The notes beneath the pieces were generated by a model, which had not been told where the DNA came from, made no database searches, and worked only from the letters and a program-made list of their open reading frames with translations. From assembly GCA_002718935.1 (NCBI GenBank), contig PBFV01000041.1:1-8710 (forward strand): a DNA stretch of 8,710 nucleotides, given 5' to 3'. This DNA comes from Verrucomicrobiales bacterium. Lineage in GTDB: Bacteria; Verrucomicrobiota; Verrucomicrobiia; Limisphaerales; UBA1100. The translations under genes were made by a program, and so were the position numbers. Within the stretch, counting starts at the first letter, position 1. Each line of letters starts with the position of its first letter. Below are positions 1 to 5,164 of the stretch, piece after piece.

Positions 1-597
1 CTTCCACACCGTCTTGCCGGTGGCGGTGTTCAGCGCAACGATGTACTGCACATCGCGGCCGTCCACGTGGACGATCATCGTTTTGCCGAAAAGCATCGGC
101 GAACTGGCGGGGCCGGCACCGGCTTCGTGGTCGCAATTCAAATCACGCCGCTGCCACAGCACCTTGCCGTTGGTAGTATTTACGCATGCTGTGCCGTACG
201 TACCGAAGTGCAAAAACACGCGACCCTTTTCGATGGCCGGCGTGGGCGAGGCGTAGGTGTTGTCGCGCGTGATCCGCTGCGGCTTGGCGACATCGAAGAG
301 GTGTAGATCATGCAGCACCTTGCCGGTGTCCTTATCCACACAAACGGCAAAAAGCTTTTTGCCGTCCTCGGTCGCCGTGGTGAGCCAGATTTGTTTGCCC
401 CAAATGACCGGCGACGAATATCCCCGATCATGAATTGCCGTTTTCCACACGATATTTTTGGTCTCCGACCAATTGAGCGGCAGGTTTATGGCGGCCGTGT
501 GGCCATCGCCGTTGGGGCCGCGGAACTGCGACCAGGAGTCGGCCGCATGAATTGCAACGGCGCCAAGGCCGCTGCACAGGAGATTGATCAATCGCAT
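1..597 (-). CDS. Secreted PQQ-like beta-propeller protein, N-terminal part (cut by left window edge)
   Basis: The reading frame opens with ATG at 597 and is still open at base 1, so 199 N-terminal residues are visible. Residues 1-19 look like a Sec signal peptide (LINLLCSGLGAVAIHA then ADSW), so the protein is probably exported. The mature part begins SWSQFRGPNGDG (21-32), followed by LNWSETKNIVWKT, an opening typical of the PQQ-binding-like beta-propeller proteins abundant in Planctomycetes and Verrucomicrobia. Blade-like repeats ending in TGKVLH (91-96), NGKVLWQR (143-150) and TGKTVWK (193-199) match the PQQ/BamB-type repeat. The start lies 3 bases after the stop of the upstream membrane-protein gene, so the two are almost certainly one transcript. 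Family members usually have about 400 residues or more, so roughly half is missing here. The fold is clear. Whether it binds a quinone cofactor or simply acts as a scaffold cannot be told. Confidence 0.88.
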   Translation of the reverse strand, partial: MRLINLLCSGLGAVAIHAADSWSQFRGPNGDGHTAAINLPLNWSETKNIVWKTAIHDRGYSSPVIWGKQIWLTTATEDGKKLFAVCVDKDTGKVLHDLHLFDVAKPQRITRDNTYASPTPAIEKGRVFLHFGTYGTACVNTTNGKVLWQRRDLNCDHEAGAGPASSPMLFGKTMIVHVDGRDVQYIVALNTATGKTVWK

Positions 598-600
598 TGG

Positions 601-1380
601 TTACCCTTTTTCAGCCTGTTGTTTCACCACGCGTTGCCAGCCGAGGATGGCGGTGGTGACGACTAGGATGCCGGGTACGAACCATTTGTCGAAGCAATAA
701 TCCTTGAGTGTGAGAACCGTTTCCGCCACCGGATGCAGCATGTGCACGAAGAATTGGCCGAAGGCGCGCCAAATGGATTGGTCTTTCAAATCCAGTGCGT
801 TGGGCATGGGCCAACCGGTCTCGGGGATCCATTTGATCAGCAACGTGGCGAGCGCGAAAAGTACGCCAAGCAAAATGACTGGCAAGATCACTACCGCGAG
901 GTCTTTGCCGAAATGCTTGGGCACGAAACGCACCAACGGCCCGATCCCCAAGCGCAGTGCGATAAAGATGAACCACACCACGGCGATCATCCGCGCGGTA
1001 TTGCGGCCGAAGGCGATCAGTTTGCGTCGGCTTTTCTCGCCGCCATCATTCCATTCCTTGAGCGATGAGTTGAAAGATTCGCGCGCGGCGACGTTTAATT
1101 TTTCGATTCGCTCGCGTTCCACATCAAAATCGGCGCGCTGTTTTTCTGTCGGATCACGCGGCAGCGTTGGGTAATCATTTTTTTCCAGTTTGGGCGCCTC
1201 ATAGGGCAGTGCATAGCCAAGCAGCAGGCCCAGCAACAAGAGCACGGCCACGATTGCGTGTGGCATGGCGCTGGAAAGATTCAGCCATGCGGGCACCTCC
1301 ACCGTTGGTTCAGGTTTGGTTGGTAGCTCCGCCGGTATTTCAGGGGCATCATCGGCCGGCGGAGTATCCTCCTTCTTCAT
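601..1380 (-). CDS. Four-helix membrane protein of unknown function
   Basis: A 259-residue protein that I do not recognise. It begins with a proline- and acid-rich cytoplasmic-looking tail (residues 1-35). A first hydrophobic helix follows at about 42-60 (AIVAVLLLLGLLLGYAL). Next comes a charged, probably helical stretch at about 75-125 with many Glu, Arg and Lys residues, and then three more hydrophobic segments at about 131-149, 160-183 and 234-247. The C-terminus is short and basic (QRVVKQQAEKG). No catalytic motif or known domain is evident. I chose ATG at 1380; an in-frame TTG at 1416 would add 12 residues (NARAGYCPLVG), which look less natural. Neither start has a convincing Shine-Dalgarno sequence, and a small palindrome abuts the ATG. 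The PQQ-like propeller gene follows after 3 bases, so this protein may anchor or partner that exported protein. That is inference from position only. Confidence 0.75.
   Translation of the reverse strand: MKKEDTPPADDAPEIPAELPTKPEPTVEVPAWLNLSSAMPHAIVAVLLLLGLLLGYALPYEAPKLEKNDYPTLPRDPTEKQRADFDVERERIEKLNVAARESFNSSLKEWNDGGEKSRRKLIAFGRNTARMIAVVWFIFIALRLGIGPLVRFVPKHFGKDLAVVILPVILLGVLFALATLLIKWIPETGWPMPNALDLKDQSIWRAFGQFFVHMLHPVAETVLTLKDYCFDKWFVPGILVVTTAILGWQRVVKQQAEKG
604..608 (-). promoter_or_regulatory. Ribosome binding site of the PQQ-like gene
   Basis: On the minus strand AAGGG lies 6 bases upstream of the ATG at 597, inside the last codons of the preceding gene. This supports that start and suggests translational coupling within the operon. 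Confidence 0.5.
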
Positions 1381-1394
1381 GCCCACCAGTGGGC
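1381..1394. repeat. Short inverted repeat next to the membrane-protein start
   Basis: GCCCACCAGTGGGC has perfectly complementary arms GCCCAC and GTGGGC. On the minus strand it ends directly before the ATG at 1380, so in mRNA it would form a 5-base-pair hairpin with a 4-base loop where a ribosome site is expected. It may be an operator, a translational control element, or a sign that translation starts at the upstream TTG (1416). It may also be chance in GC-rich DNA. Confidence 0.4.
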
Positions 1395-1488
1395 AATAGC
1401 CGGCCCGGGCATTCAACGCAATTTTCTTAACCGGCCCCGAACAAGCATTGGGTTTGCGCGGGTTGCGCGTGGGCCATACAGTGGCGGC
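1381..1488. promoter_or_regulatory. Divergent intergenic region between two operons
   Basis: This 108-base region separates the minus-strand membrane-protein operon from the plus-strand lipoprotein operon and must carry promoters for both unless one is read through. I see no clear sigma-70 -35/-10 pair in either direction. Two structures stand out: a palindrome at 1381-1394 and a 9-base-period direct repeat of TTGCGCG at 1454-1460 and 1463-1469. The repeat lies 20 bases upstream of the lipoprotein start and could be a regulator site. That role is speculative. Confidence 0.4.
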
Positions 1489-1824
1489 ATGAAATGGCTA
1501 TTGTGCATATGCATCGCCGGGATGGCGCTGGGCTGCGGTAAGGAAGACGCGAAACCGAAGGAAGATAAACGGAACCCTGCCATGGCACCACTGAACTATT
1601 TGGAGTCTGTCGGCAAGAGCAAACGCAAATTGACCGGCGATGCCGGGATGCTGCAAATGAATCAAGCATTGGCAGCCTTCAAGGCTTCGGAGGGGCGGGT
1701 GCCGAAAAGTTTGGAGGAGCTGATCACCGCCGGCTATCTCGCGGCACTGCCGCAGTTGTCGCCCGGTGAAAAGTGGGAGTACAACGCGGAAACCGGGCAA
1801 GCCAGCATCGGGAGGATTCGATGA
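1489..1824 (+). CDS. Small lipoprotein with pseudopilin-like C-terminal segment
   Basis: A 111-residue protein with a short hydrophobic N-terminus and a lipobox-like ALGC ending at Cys16, so it is probably lipidated and held in a membrane. A charged linker follows (GKEDAKPKEDKR, 17-28). Residues about 50-108 contain MNQALAAFKASEGRVPKSL, then LITAGYLAALPQLSPGEKW and a final YNAETGQASI. This pattern (helix, 'G-R-x-P-x-S-L-x-E-L', 'GYL..LP.....W.Y...TG') resembles the C-terminal part of type II secretion/pseudopilin-like proteins (GspG style) found as stand-alone lipoproteins in Verrucomicrobia. The N-terminal pilin methylation motif and long helix are absent, so it is not a functional pilin. 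The gene ends in an ATGA overlap with the hydrolase gene, which points to coupled expression. I cannot name its function. No strong ribosome site precedes the ATG. Confidence 0.8.
   Translation: MKWLLCICIAGMALGCGKEDAKPKEDKRNPAMAPLNYLESVGKSKRKLTGDAGMLQMNQALAAFKASEGRVPKSLEELITAGYLAALPQLSPGEKWEYNAETGQASIGRIR
1810..1816 (+). promoter_or_regulatory. Ribosome binding site deciding the hydrolase start
   Basis: GGGAGGA lies 4 bases before the ATG at 1821, within the last codons of the lipoprotein gene. It fixes the hydrolase start at 1821 rather than at the further upstream in-frame start at 1773, and it places the signal peptide at the extreme N-terminus. Confidence 0.75.
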
Positions 1825-2621
1825 GGTGGCTACTGGTGGTTGCCGGGCTGGCCAGCGGCAGTGTGTTGGCGGAGGAATTCACCGGTCGCAAAGGATCATT
1901 TCACGGATTTGCGCAATTTGAATTCCAAGTGCAAGACGCGCGTTGCCGGGTGGTGACGCCCAAAAATGCGGCGCCCGGCAAACCGTGGATTTGGCGGGCA
2001 CGCTTTTGGGGGCACCAACCGCAACTGGACATTGCCCTGCTCAAGCGCGGCTGGCACGTGGCGTATTGCGAGGTGGGCAACCTGTTTGGCAACCCCAAAG
2101 CCGTTGCGCGGTGGGATCAGTTTTACCGGCATCTCACCACTCAGCATAACTTCAACAAACGACCGGTTCTGGAGGGCATGAGCCGCGGCGGGTTGATCAT
2201 TTACAATTGGGCCAAGGCCAACCCCACGAAGGTGCTGTGCATTTATGGCGACGCGCCCGTGTGCGACATCAAAAGCTGGCCCGGCGGCAAGGGCAAAGGC
2301 AAGGGGCACGCACGCACGTGGCGCGCGTGCCTCGCGGCGTATAGGCTGAACGAAAAACAGGCGTCGTCGTTCCGAGGTAATCCCATCGACGGCTTGGAGC
2401 CCTTGGCCAAGGCCGGAGTACCGCTCATTCATGTGGTGGGGGATGCGGACAAAGTGGTGCCTGTTGCCGAGAACACCGCCATCATCGAAGAGCGCTACAA
2501 AAAATTGGGCGGCCACGTCATGGTCATCCACAAGCCCGGCGTGGGGCATCACCCGCACAGCCTGAAAGATCCAGCACCGCTGCTGGAATTTATTGAGCAA
2601 GCCGCGCGCCGAAAAAAATAA
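1821..2621 (+). CDS. Secreted alpha/beta-hydrolase family protein
   Basis: A 266-residue protein with a clear Sec signal peptide (RWLLVVAGLASGSVLA, cleaved before EEF at about residue 18). The fold is indicated by an early strand segment followed by PGKPWIWRARFWGH (52-65), where such hydrolases form the oxyanion region. The nucleophile motif GMSRG is at 119-123 (Ser121, G-x-S-x-G). A late HVVGDADKVVP (204-214) offers Asp208 or Asp210 as the acid, and PGVGHHPHSLKDP (239-251) supplies His243, His244 or His246. All triad residues therefore appear to be present. A Gly/Lys-rich loop (GGKGKGKGH, 155-163) sits in the lid region between nucleophile and acid. The substrate is unknown; esterase or peptidase-like activity on an external substrate is plausible. 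The start overlaps the lipoprotein stop by 4 bases (ATGA), so the two form an operon. Whether the pxp genes 80 bases downstream share this transcript is uncertain. Confidence 0.85.
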   Translation: MRWLLVVAGLASGSVLAEEFTGRKGSFHGFAQFEFQVQDARCRVVTPKNAAPGKPWIWRARFWGHQPQLDIALLKRGWHVAYCEVGNLFGNPKAVARWDQFYRHLTTQHNFNKRPVLEGMSRGGLIIYNWAKANPTKVLCIYGDAPVCDIKSWPGGKGKGKGHARTWRACLAAYRLNEKQASSFRGNPIDGLEPLAKAGVPLIHVVGDADKVVPVAENTAIIEERYKKLGGHVMVIHKPGVGHHPHSLKDPAPLLEFIEQAARRKK

Positions 2622-2701
2622 ATCCACGCCGGCGATCATGGGATCACCGGAAGCGAAGGGTCTTCATTCAGGTAAACGCACAGTCCGAATGGCGCGGCAT
2701 C
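2622..2701 (+). promoter_or_regulatory. Intergenic region before pxpA
   Basis: This 80-base gap separates the hydrolase from the 5-oxoprolinase operon. It holds a hairpin near its left end and is long enough for a pxpA promoter, but I see no convincing -35/-10 elements and no good Shine-Dalgarno before the ATG at 2702. Confidence 0.35.
2629..2650. repeat. Imperfect inverted repeat (possible terminator stem or operator)
   Basis: CCGGCGATC and GATCACCGG flank a 4-base loop and pair over 9 positions with one mismatch. It lies 7 bases after the hydrolase stop, where a terminator would be expected, but no T-run follows on either strand. It is therefore at best a Rho-dependent or attenuating element, an mRNA-stabilising 3' hairpin, or an operator for the pxp operon. 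Confidence 0.35.
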
Positions 2702-3361
2702 ATGACCATTTTGAAACTCAATTGTGACCTCGCCGAGGGCGCCGACTGCGAGGCCGAAGTGATGCCCTTTATTGATCAGGCTAATATCGCCTGCGGGGCG
2801 CATGCCGGCAGTGCCGCCTTAATGCAATCCACGGCGGAGCTCGCCAGGGAACATGGAGTGAGCATCGGGGCTCATCCGGGGTATCCGGATCGGGATCATT
2901 TCGGGCGCGTGACGATGGCGGCTTCCACCGAGCAGATTCGTGAATGGGTGGCGGCTCAAGTCGAACAATTGGCAGCGTTTGCCAAGGTGGATTACGTGAA
3001 ACCGCATGGTGCATTATATCATGACATGTGCCAACGGCCTGAGGTGCTGGCAGCCATCCGGGAGGCCATTAGTGGTCGGCCTTTGATGGGACCGGCCCAA
3101 GAGGCATTTGACTGGCCTGAAGCATTTGCGGATCGGCGCTATTTGGACGATGGCACTTTGGTGCCGCGAGGTGAAAGCGGTGCAGTTTTGGCTGCCGACG
3201 AAGTGTTGGCGCAAGCCCGCCAATTGGCCGAGACCGGAACGGTGACAACAAACACGGGTAAGCACCTTGCGTTATCCGCCCAGACTCTGTGTGTGCATGG
3301 TGACAACCCTTCGGGAGTGAGTGTGATTCGTGCGATCCGGGAGATGCTCAGTCATGAGTGA
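2702..3361 (+). CDS. pxpA: 5-oxoprolinase subunit PxpA (LamB/YcsF family)
   Basis: PxpA works with PxpB and PxpC as a cytoplasmic ATP-dependent 5-oxoprolinase that opens 5-oxoproline (pyroglutamate) to glutamate. The 219-residue product shows the family landmarks in order: LNCDLAEG (6-13), NIACGAHAG (28-36), SIGAHPGYPDRDHFGR (54-69), YVKPHGALYH (98-107), FADRRYLDDGTLVPR (142-156) and LCVHGDNP (196-203). It is somewhat shorter than the usual 240-255 residues; the shortening falls mostly between about residues 122 and 140, before the FADR motif. Two family-typical positions differ: DLGE appears as DLAE (9-12), and the common HAGD appears as HAGS with Ser37. The acidic residues Asp9 and Glu12 and the His residues of AHP and KPHG are kept, so it is probably active. 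The gene leads a tightly overlapping pxpABC operon, which makes the assignment secure. Confidence 0.93.
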   Translation: MTILKLNCDLAEGADCEAEVMPFIDQANIACGAHAGSAALMQSTAELAREHGVSIGAHPGYPDRDHFGRVTMAASTEQIREWVAAQVEQLAAFAKVDYVKPHGALYHDMCQRPEVLAAIREAISGRPLMGPAQEAFDWPEAFADRRYLDDGTLVPRGESGAVLAADEVLAQARQLAETGTVTTNTGKHLALSAQTLCVHGDNPSGVSVIRAIREMLSHE

Positions 3362-4046
3362 GACGTTGCGCATAGAGATTGCCGGCGAAGCGGCGGTGAT
3401 GGTGTATCTCGGTGACACCATGTCTCCAGCAGTGGCGGATCGCGTGCAGCACTTCAATCGGCGCCTCCGCGAGCTGTTGACCAATTGCATTCAGGACACC
3501 GTGCCTTCGTATGCCTCGGTACTGGTGCTGTATCGGCCGGAGAAGATCGGGCTGGAAGAGCTGCGGAAAGGTGTCGAAGAATGCGCACGATCGCTAGACA
3601 AGCCCACCATCGAAGCGCCAGGCCGTTTGGTGAAGTTGCCGGTATGGTACGGGATTGAGGCCGGGCCGGATTTGGCGGTGTTGGCCGAGGCGAAAAGTCT
3701 GCCGCCGGAAGCGGTGGTGGAGCGGCATCACGGCCGGGAATACCGCGTGTACGCCATCGGTTTTGCGCCGGGGTTTGCGTATCTTGGAGAAGTGGATGAA
3801 GCTATTGCCCAAGCGCGTTTGGCTGCGCCCCGGCGGGTAGTGCCGCGGGGTGCCGTGGGCATCGCGGATCGGCAGACCGCCGTGTACCCGACGGCGTCGC
3901 CGGGCGGGTGGAATCTGATCGGGCGATGCCCCGTGCGGATGTTTGATGCTTTAGCCGATGAGCCGATGCCGGTCTGCGTTGGTGACCGCATTCAGTTTGC
4001 ACCGATTGGGCGGGATGAGTTTTTGGATCTTGGAGGTGAGGCGTGA
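3354..4046 (+). CDS. pxpB: 5-oxoprolinase subunit PxpB (KipI/AHS1 family)
   Basis: A 230-residue subunit of the 5-oxoprolinase complex, homologous to the domain once called allophanate hydrolase subunit 1 and to the Bacillus kinase inhibitor KipI. The N-terminal domain (about 1-85) opens with IEIAGEAAVMVYLGD. The C-terminal cyclophilin-like domain carries the family signatures GFAPGFAYLG (136-145), the PRRVVPRGAVGI segment (159-170) and TAVYPTASPGGWNLIG (175-190), followed by PVRMFD. I chose the ATG at 3354, which overlaps the pxpA stop by 8 bases and has GGGAG 10 bases upstream. An in-frame start at 3330 would only add eight unconserved residues. The stop overlaps the pxpC GTG start by 4 bases. 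Because the gene sits between pxpA and pxpC, a metabolic role is far more likely than a sporulation-type kinase-inhibitor role. Confidence 0.94.
   Translation: MSETLRIEIAGEAAVMVYLGDTMSPAVADRVQHFNRRLRELLTNCIQDTVPSYASVLVLYRPEKIGLEELRKGVEECARSLDKPTIEAPGRLVKLPVWYGIEAGPDLAVLAEAKSLPPEAVVERHHGREYRVYAIGFAPGFAYLGEVDEAIAQARLAAPRRVVPRGAVGIADRQTAVYPTASPGGWNLIGRCPVRMFDALADEPMPVCVGDRIQFAPIGRDEFLDLGGEA
4032..4037 (+). promoter_or_regulatory. Ribosome binding site supporting the GTG start of pxpC
   Basis: A strong GGAGGT lies 5 bases before the GTG at 4043, inside the end of pxpB. It justifies a non-ATG start and the GTGA stop/start overlap. Confidence 0.8.
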
Positions 4047-4987
4047 ACGGATTTCGCGTGCAGGCGCCGGGAGTGTTGAGCCTTTTTCAGGATGGCGGGC
4101 GGTTTGGGCAACACGCGCTGGGGCTGACAACGGGCGGGCCCATGGATGGCGGAGCATTTTACTGGGCGAACCGGCTGGTGGAAAACCCGGAAGGCACGAC
4201 GGCTATGGAAGTGGCGCAGGGCGGGATACGCCTCGAATGCACGGGGGACACCACGGTCGCGGTGACCGGTGCCGATGTGGCATTGCGGATCAACGGCAGA
4301 GTGCGTGCGTTGTGGTGCAGTCATCGGTTGGGTCCGGGGGATTCAATTGAATTGGGCCACGCGGAGAGCGGCATGTGGGCGTATCTGGCCGTGGCGGGTG
4401 GGTTTGGGGCGAAGGCATTTTTTGGCAGCACATCCGTGGTGCTGCGCGAAGGCTTGGGGGAGGCGATCCAGACAGGGCAGCAGTTGACTTGTGGCGAATC
4501 AGCTGAAACGGAGTGGGCAATGCCGCGTGAAAGCATTCCGCGGTTGGTGCCGGACCCGGTTTTGCGGGTGATCGAAGGCGGTCAGAAAGCAGAATTTTCA
4601 GCAGCGGCACGTGATGTGTTTTTTGGCAGCGGATTCACCGTCTCGCAACAATCCAACCGGATGGGGTGTCGGCTGAATGGACCGGCGATCGTCAGCCCGT
4701 CCGGCGAGCGTTTATCGGAAGGAACGACGTACGGCACCATTCAAGTGCCGCTGAACGGGCAGCCGATCGTGTTGCTCAATGACCGGCAGACGATTGGCGG
4801 CTACCCCAAGCTGGGCGCAGTGTTGTCGTTGGATTGCTGGAAACTGGCGCAGTGCCGGCCGGGGGCAACGGTTTCTTTCAAGTCGATCACGGTGGAAGAG
4901 GCGCAGGATTTGGTTCGCACGGAGCGAGCCGCGCGGGAGAATATGACTTTGCGGCGGGGCGGAGAAGGCGGCGTTCAGCAGGGTTGA
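4043..4987 (+). CDS. pxpC: 5-oxoprolinase subunit PxpC (biotin-dependent carboxylase-like/KipA family)
   Basis: A 314-residue protein of normal length for the family, the third subunit of the ATP-dependent 5-oxoprolinase. It begins FRVQAPGVLSLFQDGGR (4-20), the standard opening of this family (formerly allophanate hydrolase subunit 2, KipA). LAVAGG (115-120) and GSTSVVLREG (128-137) follow, then the conserved QSNRMGCRL (203-211). Near the C-terminus is the signature GQPIVLLNDRQTIGGYPKLG (239-258), ending in a beta-rich segment with CRPGATVSF. No domain is missing. The tail after about residue 287 (RTERAAREN... RRGGEGGVQQG) is charged and Gly-rich and probably not conserved. The gene starts with GTG overlapping the pxpB stop. 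Its last 13 bases overlap the 3' end of a 56-residue gene on the opposite strand, so no terminator lies between the convergent operons. Confidence 0.94.
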   Translation: MNGFRVQAPGVLSLFQDGGRFGQHALGLTTGGPMDGGAFYWANRLVENPEGTTAMEVAQGGIRLECTGDTTVAVTGADVALRINGRVRALWCSHRLGPGDSIELGHAESGMWAYLAVAGGFGAKAFFGSTSVVLREGLGEAIQTGQQLTCGESAETEWAMPRESIPRLVPDPVLRVIEGGQKAEFSAAARDVFFGSGFTVSQQSNRMGCRLNGPAIVSPSGERLSEGTTYGTIQVPLNGQPIVLLNDRQTIGGYPKLGAVLSLDCWKLAQCRPGATVSFKSITVEEAQDLVRTERAARENMTLRRGGEGGVQQG

Positions 4988-5145
4988 TGTCCCCAATCGG
5001 TGTCCTTGAGCGACTCTTCGTACGCCTCCATTTGTTCTTCCTCAGTCATGTCCTCAACGGGCTTGGACGCTTCATCCTCGGCCGGCTTTGTAGCCTCAGA
5101 TTCCTTGCCCGGCGAGGGCTCCTTGGGATTGTCGTCGGCGCTCAT
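4975..5145 (-). CDS. Small acidic protein (56 residues) with DWGHQPC C-terminus
   Basis: A short gene that I do not recognise by name. It starts with ATG at 5145, 19 bases after the stop of the DUF1549/DUF1553 gene, and ends with TGA at 4977-4975. The 56-residue product has 18 Asp/Glu and 5 Lys. Residues 1-30 are a Pro/Ala/Ser/Glu/Lys-rich, probably disordered stretch. Residues about 33-50 (MTEEEQMEAYEESLKDTD) should form an acidic helix. The C-terminus is WGHQPC, with the only Trp, His and Cys clustered in the last six residues. There is no signal peptide, so it should stay in the cytoplasm, unlike its exported operon neighbours. It probably shares the transcript of the two upstream genes; only a weak GAG precedes the ATG. 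The terminal His/Cys suggests metal or thiol chemistry or a partner-binding tail, which is inference. Its position, non-random composition and defined tail argue that it is a real gene. Confidence 0.7.
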   Translation of the reverse strand: MSADDNPKEPSPGKESEATKPAEDEASKPVEDMTEEEQMEAYEESLKDTDWGHQPC

Positions 5146-5164
5146 TACTCAATTTAGCACAATC

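Noticed and set aside
1773..1820. 16-residue N-terminal extension of the hydrolase
   Set aside because: It would bury the signal peptide and overlap the lipoprotein gene by 50 bases. The ATG at 1821 has a proper ribosome site and an ATGA junction.
1896..2639. Minus-strand reading frame of 247 residues opposite the hydrolase
   Set aside because: The plus strand has a signal peptide, a G-x-S-x-G motif, an intact triad and a strong ribosome site. The minus-strand frame has none of these.
3330..3353. Upstream start for pxpB
   Set aside because: The eight added residues (RSGRCSV after Met) do not fit the family N-terminus, and the ATG at 3354 gives a normal overlap with pxpA.
3354..4987. Urea/allophanate degradation or kinase-inhibitor (KipI/KipA) function for the pxpB-pxpC pair
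   Set aside because: No amidase or biotin-carboxylase gene is adjacent, while pxpA is directly coupled upstream. The trio is diagnostic for 5-oxoprolinase.
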